Assembly: GCF_030852425.1 (NCBI RefSeq)
Contig: NZ_NSDM01000003.1
Coordinates: forward strand, 186,001-250,000
DNA: 64,000 nt
Direction: 5' to 3'
Source: Saccharothrix longispora
Lineage (GTDB): Bacteria > Actinomycetota > Actinomycetes > Mycobacteriales > Pseudonocardiaceae
Shown: piece after piece, positions 7,534 to 16,491 of the stretch
Numbering within the stretch: position 1 is the stretch's first letter
How the letters are laid out: every line of letters starts with the position of its first letter
Program-made: the position numbers and the translations under genes
Notes under the pieces: generated by a model
What the model was told of the DNA's origin: nothing
Database searches by the model: none
Seen by the model: the letters and a program-made list of their open reading frames with translations, nothing else

Positions 7534-9048
7534 TCACCTGAGTTCGCGGTACTCGGCCCAGTCGAAGTCGGCGACCGCCGTGCTCTCCCGGCCGTTGGCG
7601 CTCGCGTAGAGCCCCAGGTGCACACCCGTGAAACCACCCGTCACCGGCGTGCTCAGCGGACGCCCGTCGACCGGGTCGCCGAGATCGCGCCAGGCATCGG
7701 GTCCGGTGGCGTACCGGGCCTGGTGGTCCTGGCCCCGGGCGTGGAAGGCCAGCCACAGCAGCGGCCCGGTGACGGGGGTCGTCGCCAGCACCTCGTCGAC
7801 GCCCTTCAGGCGTCGCACGAGGTGCAGCACGTCGCCGTCGCGGGTGAGGCGCAGGTGGTTGTCGTTGTCCTGGAGCACGACCAGGCCGGCCGACTCGTGC
7901 GCCGCGCCGGGCTCGAAGTCCAGGGCGCACTCGAACGCGAAGTCGCGGTGCCGCTGGGGCTTGCACACCAGGCTCGGCGTGACCAGGTCGGTCACCTGCT
8001 CCGGCCTCAGCGGCAGGCGCAGGTGGCCGGGGCGGTCGAACGACCAGAACGGCTCGTCGGGCGTGCGCAGCGCGAACCAGGACGGGTCCAGGGCGCCCGC
8101 GTCGAAGTCGTCGCGCGCGGGGACGTCCGGCCACGGGTGCGGTTCCAGGGCGGGCGCCTCGACGGTCTCCTCCACCGGGTCCATCTCCGGCCAGCCGTCC
8201 ACCCACCGCACGGGCGCGAGGAACGTCTCGCGCCCGAGGTTGTAGAAGTAGCCGCCGTAGGGGCGCATGGCCAGCAGCACGGCCCACCAGTCGCCGTCGG
8301 GGGTGGTGACGAGGTCGGCGTGGCCTGTGCCGGTGATCGGGTGGTCGCGGCCGTGCTCCCGGTGCGTGAGCACGGGGTTGCGCGGGTGCCCCTCGTACGG
8401 GCCGGTGATCGAGCGGGACCGGGCGGCCACGACGGCGTGGTCGACGTCCGTGCCGCCCTCGGCGCACACCAGCACGTAGTGACCATCCACCTTGTACAGG
8501 TGGGGTCCCTCGGCCCATACCGCGTCGGGCGTGGAACCCGTCCAGATCACGGTTTCGGGGCCGAGTCCCCCGTCGCGCAGCTCGCGCAGCCACACCTCGG
8601 TCCGCCCGCGTCGGTCCGACGGGACCTCGCGGCAGCCGTGCAGCCACGTGCGGCCGTCGTCGTCGAAGAACAGCGACGGGTCGAAGCCGTCCACGTCGAG
8701 CCACCGCGGTTCGGACCACGGTCCGGCCGGGTCGGTGGCGGTGACCAGGAAGTTGCCGCTCGGGCCGTGGCCGTCGACGAGCGTGCAGACGACGTGGAAG
8801 ACGCCGTCGTGGTGGCGGATGGTCGGCGCGTAGAGGCCCTTGGAGGGGCCGATGCCGTGCAGGGGGAGCTGGGAGGGGCGGTCGAGCACGTGCCCGACGA
8901 GCCGCCACGACACCAGGTCCCGGCTGTGGTGCACGGGCAGGCCGGGGAAGTACGCGAAGGTCGACGTGACCAGGTAGTAGTCGTCGCCGACGCGGCAGAT
9001 CGACGGGTCCGGGTGGCAGCCGGGCAGGATCGGGTTGGGGTGGCGCAC
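7534..9048 (-). CDS. Glycoside hydrolase family 43 (beta-xylosidase / arabinofuranosidase type)
   Basis: A 504-residue intracellular five-bladed propeller glycosidase with a C-terminal beta-sandwich. The three catalytic acids are visible: general base Asp in CHPDPSICRVG (about residue 13), pKa-modulating Asp in GFDPSLFFDDDG (about 122), and general acid Glu in VWAEGPHLYKV (about 179). Residues from about 310 on (PSWFALRTPDEPFW, RHRDFAFECALDFEPG) form the accessory domain found in GH43 beta-xylosidases. No signal peptide is present, so it probably trims imported xylo- or arabino-oligosaccharides. The start is GTG at 9048. It stands alone, convergent with the flavoprotein operon and divergent from the kinase-like gene. 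Confidence 0.92.
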   Translation of the reverse strand: MRHPNPILPGCHPDPSICRVGDDYYLVTSTFAYFPGLPVHHSRDLVSWRLVGHVLDRPSQLPLHGIGPSKGLYAPTIRHHDGVFHVVCTLVDGHGPSGNFLVTATDPAGPWSEPRWLDVDGFDPSLFFDDDGRTWLHGCREVPSDRRGRTEVWLRELRDGGLGPETVIWTGSTPDAVWAEGPHLYKVDGHYVLVCAEGGTDVDHAVVAARSRSITGPYEGHPRNPVLTHREHGRDHPITGTGHADLVTTPDGDWWAVLLAMRPYGGYFYNLGRETFLAPVRWVDGWPEMDPVEETVEAPALEPHPWPDVPARDDFDAGALDPSWFALRTPDEPFWSFDRPGHLRLPLRPEQVTDLVTPSLVCKPQRHRDFAFECALDFEPGAAHESAGLVVLQDNDNHLRLTRDGDVLHLVRRLKGVDEVLATTPVTGPLLWLAFHARGQDHQARYATGPDAWRDLGDPVDGRPLSTPVTGGFTGVHLGLYASANGRESTAVADFDWAEYRELR

Positions 9049-9079
9049 CGAAGGACCCCCGAAATTTTCGCGACAACAG

Positions 9080-9093
9080 CGATCGTTTCGACC
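9080..9093 (-). promoter_or_regulatory. Possible operator upstream of GH43 gene
   Basis: Read on the minus strand, this stretch is GGTCGAAACGATCG, 32 bases upstream of the GH43 start. It shares CGAAACGA and AACGATC with the gap in front of the DeoR/LacI-type regulator (26289-26308). A common regulator is possible but unproven. Confidence 0.25.
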
Positions 9094-9149
9094 CTAGGTG
9101 CGCGGGCTGGACCGGTCAAGGGACCGGCCGCCGCCGGCATGCTGGGCCG

Positions 9150-10151
9150 ATGACGGCCACCAGGCGTGCCCACCACCGGAGGCTCTCGGCGCTGCTCGCG
9201 TCGTGGGACGACGCCGACCTCGCCGCGCTCCTGGAGGGCGGGCGCGTGACCGCGGGCGTGGGCGGCGGCACGGCGGTGCTCGACGTCGACGGCACGCCGG
9301 TGTTCGCCAAGCGCGTCCCGCTGACCGACCGGGAACTCGCCCACCCGCGCTCGACGGCGAACCTGTTCGACCTGCCGACGTTCTGCCAGTACGGCGTCGT
9401 CAGCCCGGGGTTCAACGCCTGGCGCGAACTGGCCGCGAACCGGATCGTCACCGACGCGGTCCTGTCCGGCGACGCCGACGCGTTCCCGCTGCTGCACCAC
9501 TGGCGGGTGCTGCCCGGCCGGCCGCCCGTCGCGGCCGAGCACGCCGACGCGGAGGCGGTGGTCGCCGCGCTGGACGGCAGCCCGGCCGTGCGCGCCCGCC
9601 TGGAGGCGCTGGCCCGCGCACCGGCGAGCCTCGTGCTGTTCTTCGAGCACGTCGCGCACCCGGTGTCCGTCCTGCTGGACGAGGACCCGGCCGGCCGGGC
9701 CGAGGAGGTCGAGCGGCAGTTGCTGCGGATCACGACCTTCCTGCGCGACCGGCGGCTGCTGCACATGGACGGGCACCTCGGCAACATGCGCACCGACGGT
9801 GGGCGGGTCTTCCTCACCGACTTCGGGCTGGCCACGTCGCCGGACTTCGACCTGTCGGCCGCCGAACGCGACTTCGTCCGCCGCAACGCCGGCCACGACG
9901 TCGACTACGCCGCCACGCGCCTCGTCAACTGGCTGGTGACCGCGGTGTGCGGGGTGCCGGCGGAGCGCGTCCCCGCCGCGCGCGACGAGTACGTGCTCCG
10001 GTGCGCGACCGACGGCGTGCCGGACGACGTGCCCCCGCACGTGGCCGCGATCCTGACCCGGCACGCGCCCGTCGCGGCGAGGGTGAACGCCTTCTACTGG
10101 CGGCTGTTCGACGGTGACGTGCACGCGGAGTACCCCGGCGCCGCGTGGTGA
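9150..10151 (+). CDS. Protein-kinase-like phosphotransferase
   Basis: A 333-residue protein with a reduced kinase fold. The ATP-lysine lies in PVFAKRVPL (about residue 54). The catalytic loop is LLHMDGHLGNM (about 205-213, HxDxxxxN spacing) and the metal-binding DFG is in FLTDFGLATS (about 224). The glycine-rich loop is GVGGGTAVLDV. The N-terminus and the compact C-lobe differ from Pkn-type Ser/Thr kinases and recall small-molecule or antibiotic kinase-like proteins. No membrane segment is present. The ATG at 9150 is the first good start after the divergent GH43 promoter. The substrate is unknown. Confidence 0.78.
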   Translation: MTATRRAHHRRLSALLASWDDADLAALLEGGRVTAGVGGGTAVLDVDGTPVFAKRVPLTDRELAHPRSTANLFDLPTFCQYGVVSPGFNAWRELAANRIVTDAVLSGDADAFPLLHHWRVLPGRPPVAAEHADAEAVVAALDGSPAVRARLEALARAPASLVLFFEHVAHPVSVLLDEDPAGRAEEVERQLLRITTFLRDRRLLHMDGHLGNMRTDGGRVFLTDFGLATSPDFDLSAAERDFVRRNAGHDVDYAATRLVNWLVTAVCGVPAERVPAARDEYVLRCATDGVPDDVPPHVAAILTRHAPVAARVNAFYWRLFDGDVHAEYPGAAW

Positions 10152-10154
10152 GCC

Positions 10155-10178
10155 GCTCCGGGCCGGCCGGCCCGGAGC
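10155..10178. terminator. Bidirectional hairpin terminator
   Basis: A perfect 24-base palindrome (arm GCTCCGGGCCGG and its complement) lies 3 bases after the kinase-like stop and 15 bases before the end of the convergent small secreted gene. There is no T-run, as is usual in actinomycetes. Confidence 0.7.
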
Positions 10179-10193
10179 GCCCCCCGGCAGGGG

Positions 10194-10511
10194 TCAGCAG
10201 GCCCTGACGACGGCCGAGTGGGCCCTGGAGCCGAGGTCGAGGATCTGCACGTTCCGGACGCCGGCGGGCACGCGGACCTGGTAGGTCCCGGGGTGGACCG
10301 GGTAGCCGTAGTAGCTGCCCGCCGGGGCGGCCGCGGTGCCCGCGATCATCGAGCCGTCGGTGCGGTGGATCGTGGTGGAGACCGCCCTGCCGCAGTTGTT
10401 GGAGATGTAGATCTTGCCCTTGGTCGCGGCGGTGGCGGAACCCGCCCCGAGGACCGAGACGAGCAGACCTGCGGTGGCCAGCCCGGTGAGGACGCGGCGG
10501 GTGGTCGTCAT
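10194..10511 (-). CDS. Small secreted protein
   Basis: A 105-residue exported protein. It has a clear Sec signal peptide (TTTRRVLTGLATAGLLVSVL, then GAGSATAA) with likely cleavage after ATA near residue 28. The mature part has two cysteines (NNCGRAV and the C-terminal VRAC), probably one disulphide, and a beta-rich stretch YYGYPVHPGTYQVRVPAGV. The start is fixed by AGGGGGAG just upstream of the ATG at 10511. I do not recognise the family. It may be a cell-surface or stress-secreted protein. Confidence 0.75.
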   Translation of the reverse strand: MTTTRRVLTGLATAGLLVSVLGAGSATAATKGKIYISNNCGRAVSTTIHRTDGSMIAGTAAAPAGSYYGYPVHPGTYQVRVPAGVRNVQILDLGSRAHSAVVRAC

Positions 10512-10638
10512 GGTGCTCCCCCTGGGTGTGCTGTGGTTCGGCCGCAAGGTACCCGCGGGCGCGTCCGCGGGCTGCCGGTCGAACGACCGACAGCCGACCC
10601 GGTCCCCTGCGCCCCGACCGCGCCACGTGGGCACGGCC

Positions 10639-10673
10639 GCGCCCACCGGACCGGGCGGTGGTCCGGTGGGCGC
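10639..10673 (-). terminator. Terminator of the sugar operon
   Basis: A 14-bp perfect stem (arm GCGCCCACCGGACC) with a 7-base loop lies 6 bases beyond the stop of the isomerase gene on the minus strand. Confidence 0.65.
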
Positions 10674-10679
10674 GCGTGC

Positions 10680-11684
10680 TCAGCGCTCTGCGCTGAACGC
10701 CGCGTCGAAGGAGGTCGCGGGCGGGTCGAACAGGTGCTTGCGGATGAAGTCGACCGCTTCCTCCGCGCCCCTCAACCGGTCCATGCCGGCGTCCTCCCAC
10801 TCCACCGAGATCGGACCCGTGTAGCCGATCGCGTTCAGCGCGCGGAACGACTCCTCCCACGGCACGTCGCCGTGGCCGGTCGAGACGAAGTCCCAGCCGC
10901 GACGCGGGTCGGCCCACGCCAGGTGGGACGAGAGGCGGCCGTTGCGGCCGTCGAAGCGCTTCTTCGTGTCCTTGCAGTCGACGTGGTAGATCCGGTCGGC
11001 GAAGTCGAGGATGAAGCCGACCGGGTCCAGGTCCTGCCAGACGAAGTGCGACGGGTCCCAGTTCAGGCCGAACGCGGGCCGGTTGCCGACCGCCTCCAGC
11101 GCCTTCTTCGTCGTCCAGTAGTCGTAGGCGATCTCGGACGGGTGCACCTCGTGCGCGAACCGGACGCCGACCTCGTCGAACACGTCGAGGATGGGGTTCC
11201 AGCGCTCGGCGAAGTCGGTGTAGCCCTCGTCGATCACGGCCTGCGGCACGGGCGGGAACATCGCCACGTACTTCCACGTCTTCGACCCGGTGAAGCCGAC
11301 GACGGTGTCCACCCCGAGCTTCGCCGCCGCACGCGCGGTGTCCGCCATCTCGGCGGCGGCACGCCGCCGCACGCCCTCGGGTTCGCCGTCGCCCCAGATC
11401 CGCGCGGGCAGGATGGCCTGGTGGCGGAAGTCGATCGGGTCGTCGCACACGGCCTGGCCGACGAGGTGGTTGGAGATCGTCCACACCTCCAGGCCGTGCT
11501 TCCGGAGCACCTCGCGCTTCGCGGGCACGTAGTCGTCGTCCGCGAGTGCCTCGTCCACCTCGAAGTGGTCGCCGGAGCAGGCGATCTCCAGCCCGTCGTA
11601 GCCCCACCCGGCGGCGAGCCGGCACACCTCCTCGAACGGCAGGTCGGCCCACTGGCCGGTGTACAGCGTGACCGGACGGCTCAT
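10680..11684 (-). CDS. Sugar phosphate isomerase/epimerase (xylose-isomerase-like TIM barrel)
   Basis: A 334-residue AP_endonuc_2-type TIM barrel protein. Likely metal-binding positions are seen in [32 protein letters not shown] and [11 protein letters not shown] (final Glu). It is the last gene of the ABC-sugar operon, and its ATG overlaps the oxidoreductase stop (ATGA). Pairing with a Gfo/Idh/MocA dehydrogenase is typical of pathways that oxidise a sugar or inositol and then isomerise or epimerise the keto product. The exact sugar cannot be read. An open frame extends far upstream in the same register but is not coding. Confidence 0.88.
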   Translation of the reverse strand: MSRPVTLYTGQWADLPFEEVCRLAAGWGYDGLEIACSGDHFEVDEALADDDYVPAKREVLRKHGLEVWTISNHLVGQAVCDDPIDFRHQAILPARIWGDGEPEGVRRRAAAEMADTARAAAKLGVDTVVGFTGSKTWKYVAMFPPVPQAVIDEGYTDFAERWNPILDVFDEVGVRFAHEVHPSEIAYDYWTTKKALEAVGNRPAFGLNWDPSHFVWQDLDPVGFILDFADRIYHVDCKDTKKRFDGRNGRLSSHLAWADPRRGWDFVSTGHGDVPWEESFRALNAIGYTGPISVEWEDAGMDRLRGAEEAVDFIRKHLFDPPATSFDAAFSAER

Positions 11685-12823
11685 CGGGTGTCTCCGATCG
11701 TGGTCCACGCGGACCCGTGGCCCGCACTGTCCTCCACCGCCGCCAGCACGCGCTGCACCCGCAGGCCGTCCGCGAAGCTCGGCGCGGGGTCGACGCCCTC
11801 GCTGATGGCGGTGAGCAGGTCTGCCACCTCGTGGGTGAACGTGTGCTCGTAGCCCAGGAGGTGGCCCGGCGGCCACCACGCGCCCACGTAGGGGTGGTCG
11901 GCCTCGGTGACGAGCACGCGGCGGAAGCCGGACTCCGGGCCGTCGTCCGACGAGAACACCGACAGCTCGTTCATCGACTCGAAGTCGAACGCGAGGCTGC
12001 CCCGCGAACCGTTGACCTCCAGCCGCATGGCGTTCTTGCGGCCCAGCGCGAAGCGGGTCGCCTCGAACGTGCCCAGCGCCCCGGAGTCGAAGCGCGCCAG
12101 GAAGACCGCGGCGTCGTCCACGGTCACCTCGTCGCGCCCGCCCGCGCCGTCCGGGCGCTCCTTGACGAACGTCTCCGTCGTCGCGCTGACCCCGGTGATC
12201 AGGCCGCCGGTGACGAACTGCGCGGCGTCCACGATGTGCGCGCCGAGGTCGCCCAGCGCGCCCGAGCCGGCCTTCTCCCGCCGCAGCCGCCACGTCATCG
12301 GCGACTCGGGGTCGGACAGCCAGTCCTGGAGGTACACCGCGCGCACGTGCCGCACGTCGCCGATGCGACCCTCGGCCACCAGCCTGCGGGCCAGCGCGAG
12401 CGCCGGCACCCGCCGGTAGTTGAACGCCACCATCGAGCGCACGCCGCGCTCGGCCGCCGCCGACGCCGCCGCCGCCATCTCCTCGGCCTCGGCGACGGAG
12501 TTGGCCAGCGGCTTCTCGCACAGCACGTGCTTGCCGGCGGCCAGCGCGGCCAGCGCGATCTCGGCGTGCGTGTCGCCCGGCGTGCACACGTCCACCAGCT
12601 GCACGTCGTCCCGGGCGACCAGCGCGCGCCAGTCGGTCTCCACGGCGGCCCAGCCGTACTTGTCGGCCGCCTCCTTGGCACGCACCGCGTCACGTCCACC
12701 GAGGGCGGCGAGCCGGGGCGTGAGCGGCACGTCGAAGAACCGGTGGACGCTTCGCCAGGCGTGCGAGTGCACCGCGCCCATGAACGCGTGGCCGACCATG
12801 CCCACGCCGATCTCTTCCGTCAT
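11681..12823 (-). CDS. Gfo/Idh/MocA family NAD(P)-dependent oxidoreductase
   Basis: A 380-residue sugar dehydrogenase. The N-terminal Rossmann fold starts [19 protein letters not shown], where the dinucleotide loop is GHAFMG rather than the strict GxGxxG. The catalytic region contains [11 protein letters not shown] (EKP motif, near residue 100), and [13 protein letters not shown] provides the conserved Asp/His pair. The C-terminal alpha/beta domain is complete. It is coupled to the downstream isomerase by ATGA and lies 34 bases after the substrate-binding protein gene. It probably oxidises the imported sugar. Confidence 0.9.
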   Translation of the reverse strand: MTEEIGVGMVGHAFMGAVHSHAWRSVHRFFDVPLTPRLAALGGRDAVRAKEAADKYGWAAVETDWRALVARDDVQLVDVCTPGDTHAEIALAALAAGKHVLCEKPLANSVAEAEEMAAAASAAAERGVRSMVAFNYRRVPALALARRLVAEGRIGDVRHVRAVYLQDWLSDPESPMTWRLRREKAGSGALGDLGAHIVDAAQFVTGGLITGVSATTETFVKERPDGAGGRDEVTVDDAAVFLARFDSGALGTFEATRFALGRKNAMRLEVNGSRGSLAFDFESMNELSVFSSDDGPESGFRRVLVTEADHPYVGAWWPPGHLLGYEHTFTHEVADLLTAISEGVDPAPSFADGLRVQRVLAAVEDSAGHGSAWTTIGDTR

Positions 12824-12857
12824 CAGCAGCCTTTCGAGCGAGCGGTGGTGTCCGACG

Positions 12858-13904
12858 TCAGGAGTCGAAGCCGACGTCCAGGTACTGGTCGACGTTCTCC
12901 TTCGTCACGACGGCGGAGTAGGTCGTGATCGAGGCGGGGATGTCGTGCTCGGCCAGGTCGCCGATGCCCTTGGTCTGCCCCAGCAGGCGGGCCAGCGCGA
13001 TCCCCGAGGAGGCCATCGACGGGCTGTAGAGCACGGTCGCCTTCATGACGCCGCTGTCGGCCTTGATCAGGTCCATCATGTTCCGCGAGCCCGCGCCGCC
13101 GACCATGATGAACTCGGTGCGGCTCGCGCTGTCGATGGCGGCCATGACGCCGATGCCCTGGTCGTCGTCGTGGTTCCACAGCGCGTCGAGCCTGCTCGCC
13201 GACTGGAGCAGGTTGGCGGTCTGCTGCTCGCCGGACTCGGAGGTGAACGACGCCGAGACGCGCGGGCCGACCTTGAAGCCGGCGCGGGCGAGGGCGTCGC
13301 CGAAGCCCTTGCTGCGCTCCTGGGTCAGCGGCAGCGAGTCGATGCCCGCGACCTCGCCGATGATCGGGTCGGACACGCCCTTGGCCTTCAGCTGCGAGGC
13401 GATGAACTCGCCCGCGTTGACGCCCATGCGGTAGTTGTCGCCGCCGATCCACGTCCGGTAGGCGAGCGGGGTGTCGAAGACGCGGTCGAGGTTGATGACC
13501 GGGATGCCCGCGTCCATCGCCTGGCGGCCGACCTCGGTGAGCGCCTTGCCGTCGAACGGCAGCACGACGAGCACGTCGACCTTGTCGTTGATCAGCGTCT
13601 CGACCTGGCTGATCTGCTGGTTGACGTCGTTGGTGCCCTCGGTGGCCTTGAACGTCACGTCGGAGAACCGGTCGGCCTGCGCCTTCGCGTTCTTCGTCAT
13701 GGCGGCCATCCAGCCGTGGTCGGCGGCGGGCGCGGAGAAGCCGATGGTGACCATCTTGCCGGGCTGGCTGTTCTCGCCCGAGCTGCCCGCGACGGCGTTG
13801 GGCGCGGTGTTGCCGGACTCGTTGGAGGTGCAGCCGGCGAGCAGTGCCGCGGTGCCGACGGCGGTGGTGCCCCACAGGAAGCGGCGGCGGTCGAGTGAAG
13901 GCAT
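12858..13904 (-). CDS. Sugar ABC transporter substrate-binding lipoprotein (RbsB-like)
   Basis: A 348-residue periplasmic-binding protein of the ribose/galactose type 1 fold. The N-terminus DRRRFLWGTTAVGTAALLAG plus C is a twin-arginine-like signal ending in a lipobox (LLAGC, Cys near residue 25), so it is an anchored lipoprotein. The ligand-binding core has TIGFSAPAADHGWMAAMTKN and VLVVLPFDGKAL. The ATG at 13904 is preceded by GGGAG. The long open frame upstream is not coding. It delivers sugar to the permease and ATPase encoded just before it. Confidence 0.93.
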   Translation of the reverse strand: MPSLDRRRFLWGTTAVGTAALLAGCTSNESGNTAPNAVAGSSGENSQPGKMVTIGFSAPAADHGWMAAMTKNAKAQADRFSDVTFKATEGTNDVNQQISQVETLINDKVDVLVVLPFDGKALTEVGRQAMDAGIPVINLDRVFDTPLAYRTWIGGDNYRMGVNAGEFIASQLKAKGVSDPIIGEVAGIDSLPLTQERSKGFGDALARAGFKVGPRVSASFTSESGEQQTANLLQSASRLDALWNHDDDQGIGVMAAIDSASRTEFIMVGGAGSRNMMDLIKADSGVMKATVLYSPSMASSGIALARLLGQTKGIGDLAEHDIPASITTYSAVVTKENVDQYLDVGFDS

Positions 13905-13957
13905 GGAGGTACTCCCGGGCGTCGTTGGTCGGGTGGGTTCGGGGGTTTCCGGACGGC

Positions 13958-14965
13958 TCACGTGGCGTTCGCGCGGCGGCGGGCGCTGGTGGTGCGCTGG
14001 AGGAGCACCGCGGCGACGATGATCACGCCCTTCGCGATGTTCTGGATGTCGGTGTCGAGGTTGTTCTGGGTGAAGATGTTGCCCACCACGGTGAAGATGA
14101 GGACGCCGATCAGCGTGCCGATCAGCGAACCCCGGCCGCCGGTGAGCAGCGTGCCGCCGATGACGACCGCGGCGATGGCGTCCAGCTCGTAGAACATGCC
14201 GTTGGTGGACGCGCCGGACGTGGTGCGGGCGACGACCATCAGGGCGGCGATGCCGCAGCACAGGCCCGCGATGCCGTAGACCAGCGCGGTGTGCCGCTTC
14301 ACGTCGATGCCGGCCAGGCGGGCGGCTTCGGCGTTGCCGCCCACGGCGAACGTGCGGCGGCCGAACGTGGTGCGGTTGAGCACGACCCAGCCGATCGCGA
14401 ACACCGCGGCCAGCAGCCAGATCAGCACCGGGATGCCGAGGACGTCACCCCGGAAGAAGGTGCTGAACCCGGTCTCCGTGATCACCTGCGTGCGGCGGCC
14501 GGAGAGCCGTTCGGCCAGGCCCTTCGCCGAGGCGTACATGGCGAGGGTGGCGATGAACGGCACGATCCTGCCGTAGGAGATGAGCACGCCGTTGACCAGG
14601 CCGCAGCCCAGGCCGACGAGCAGCGCGCACAGCACCATCACCACCGGGCCGTAGGACTGGGTGGCCACGGTCGTCATCCACACGCTCGACAGGGCCACGA
14701 TCGACCCGACGGACAGGTCGATGCCGCCGCTGATGATCACGAACGTCATGCCGACGCTGACCACGCCGATCGCGGCGGCCAGCCGCAGCATGGTGGAGAT
14801 GTTGGCCTCGGTGAGGAACGCGTCGGGCCGGGTGGCGTAGCCGACGATGCACAGCACCACCAGCACGCCCAGCAGGCCGGTGAGCCGCAGGTCGAGGTTC
14901 CGCCGGTGCTTCGGCGGGTCCTGGGGCGGGGCGGATTTCGGGTCGAGGACCCGCACTTCGGTCAC
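13958..14965 (-). CDS. Sugar ABC transporter permease (RbsC-like)
   Basis: A 335-residue polytopic membrane protein of the BPD_transp_2 family with about 8-10 hydrophobic helices. Conserved segments include SGGIDLSVGSIVALSSV and FAVGGNAEAARLAGIDV, which contains the coupling-helix region (EAARLAGI). The GTG start overlaps the ATPase stop as GTGA. A short charged cytoplasmic N-terminus precedes the first helix (LTGLLGVLVVLCIVGYA). Confidence 0.94.
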   Translation of the reverse strand: MTEVRVLDPKSAPPQDPPKHRRNLDLRLTGLLGVLVVLCIVGYATRPDAFLTEANISTMLRLAAAIGVVSVGMTFVIISGGIDLSVGSIVALSSVWMTTVATQSYGPVVMVLCALLVGLGCGLVNGVLISYGRIVPFIATLAMYASAKGLAERLSGRRTQVITETGFSTFFRGDVLGIPVLIWLLAAVFAIGWVVLNRTTFGRRTFAVGGNAEAARLAGIDVKRHTALVYGIAGLCCGIAALMVVARTTSGASTNGMFYELDAIAAVVIGGTLLTGGRGSLIGTLIGVLIFTVVGNIFTQNNLDTDIQNIAKGVIIVAAVLLQRTTSARRRANAT

Positions 14966-16491
14966 AGGGCCTCCTCGGTCGCGGCGCCCTCGACGAGGGC
15001 GCTGCCGGCCATCACGATGTCGAGCACGGCGGATTCGGTCAGTTCGGCGGCCGGGCGGTCGGCGACGACCTCGCCGTCCCGCAGCACGAGCACCCGGTCG
15101 GCGAGGCCCAGCACCTCGGCGACCTCGCTGGAGACCAGCACGACGGCCACGCCGGACGCGGCCAGCTCGTGGATCACCCGGTACAGCTCGGCGCGCGCGC
15201 CCACGTCCACGCCGCGGGTCGGCTCGTCGAGCAGCAGCACGCGGCAGCCGCGCACCAGCCAGCGCGCCACCACCGCCTTCTGCTGGTTGCCGCCGGAGAA
15301 CTCGGCGACCAGTCGCCGGGGGTCGGCGGGGCGCAGGTCCAGGCGCTCCAGGGTGGCGCGGGAGTCGCGCAGCTCCCGGGCCCGGTCGACGAACCCGGCC
15401 CGGCTGTAGGCGGGCAGGCTCGACAGCGTCACGTTGTGCGCCACGGACAGGTCCAGCAGCAGGCCCTGGGCCTTGCGCTCCTCCGGGGCCAGGCCGATGC
15501 CCGCCTTCACCGCGGCGGGCACGCTGCCCGTGCGGATGGGCACGCCGTCGACCTCCACCGTGCCCGCGTCGGGCTTGCGCGCGCCGAACACGGTCTCCAG
15601 GATCTCGCTGCGCCCCGCGCCCACCAGGCCGGCGATGCCGAGCACCTCGCCCGCGTGCACGCTGAACGTGACGTCGTGGAACTCGCCCGCCCGGCCGAGC
15701 CCGCGCACCGCCAGCACCTCGCGGCCGGTGTCCACGGTGGACGCGTCGCGGTGCGGGAAGACCGTGTCGACCTTGCGGCCGGACATCAGGTCGACCAGCT
15801 CGGCGGTGGGCGTGACGGCGGGCAGGTTCGCGGCGACCGTGCGGCCGTCCTTGAGGACGGTGACCCGGTTGCCGATGCGGCGGATCTCCTCCAGGCGGTG
15901 CGAGATGTAGAGGACGGCGACGCCGTCGCGGGTCAGCTCGGCGACGATGCGGAACAGGTTGTCCACCTCGTCGGCGGCCAGCGCGGCGGTCGGCTCGTCC
16001 ATCACGATGAGCCGCGCGTCGTGCGCCAGGGCGCGGGCCATCGACACCAGCTGCTGCCCGGCGGCCGAGAGGAGGCCGACCTCGCGGTCCGGGTCGATCT
16101 CGGGGTGGCCCAGGCGGGCCATCAGGGCGGCGGCCTTCTTCTTCGCCGTGCCCGTCCGGTTGAAGCCGAAGCGGGCCGGTTCGTGGCCGAGGAACACGTT
16201 CTCCGCCACCGAGATCCCCGGCACCAGGTCCAGCTCCTGGTACATGGTGGCCACGCCCAGGCGCAGCGCCGCGACCGGTGACGGCAGGGCCGTCCGCGCG
16301 CCGTGCCAGGTGATCTCGCCCTCGTCGGGCTGGTGCGCGCCGGCGAGGACCTTGATCAGGGTGGACTTGCCCGCGCCGTTCTGGCCGAGCAGGCAGTGCA
16401 CCTCGCCCTCGGCGACCTCCAGGTCCACGCCGTCCAGGGCCCGCACGCCGGGGAAGCTCTTGCCGATGCCCGTCATCCTGAGCAGGGTCAT
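14962..16491 (-). CDS. Sugar ABC transporter ATP-binding protein (RbsA-like, two NBDs)
   Basis: A 509-residue duplicated ATPase that powers sugar import. The first domain has Walker A GQNGAGKST, a degenerate signature (LSAAGQQLVSMARAL) and Walker B LIVMDEPTAAL. The second has the usual degenerate Walker A (GLVGAGRSEI), the strong signature FSGGNQQKAVVARWL and VLLLDEPTRGVDVGA. The ATG at 16491 overlaps the ROK regulator stop, and the stop overlaps the permease start, so regulator, ATPase and permease are one transcription unit. Confidence 0.94.
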   Translation of the reverse strand: MTLLRMTGIGKSFPGVRALDGVDLEVAEGEVHCLLGQNGAGKSTLIKVLAGAHQPDEGEITWHGARTALPSPVAALRLGVATMYQELDLVPGISVAENVFLGHEPARFGFNRTGTAKKKAAALMARLGHPEIDPDREVGLLSAAGQQLVSMARALAHDARLIVMDEPTAALAADEVDNLFRIVAELTRDGVAVLYISHRLEEIRRIGNRVTVLKDGRTVAANLPAVTPTAELVDLMSGRKVDTVFPHRDASTVDTGREVLAVRGLGRAGEFHDVTFSVHAGEVLGIAGLVGAGRSEILETVFGARKPDAGTVEVDGVPIRTGSVPAAVKAGIGLAPEERKAQGLLLDLSVAHNVTLSSLPAYSRAGFVDRARELRDSRATLERLDLRPADPRRLVAEFSGGNQQKAVVARWLVRGCRVLLLDEPTRGVDVGARAELYRVIHELAASGVAVVLVSSEVAEVLGLADRVLVLRDGEVVADRPAAELTESAVLDIVMAGSALVEGAATEEAL

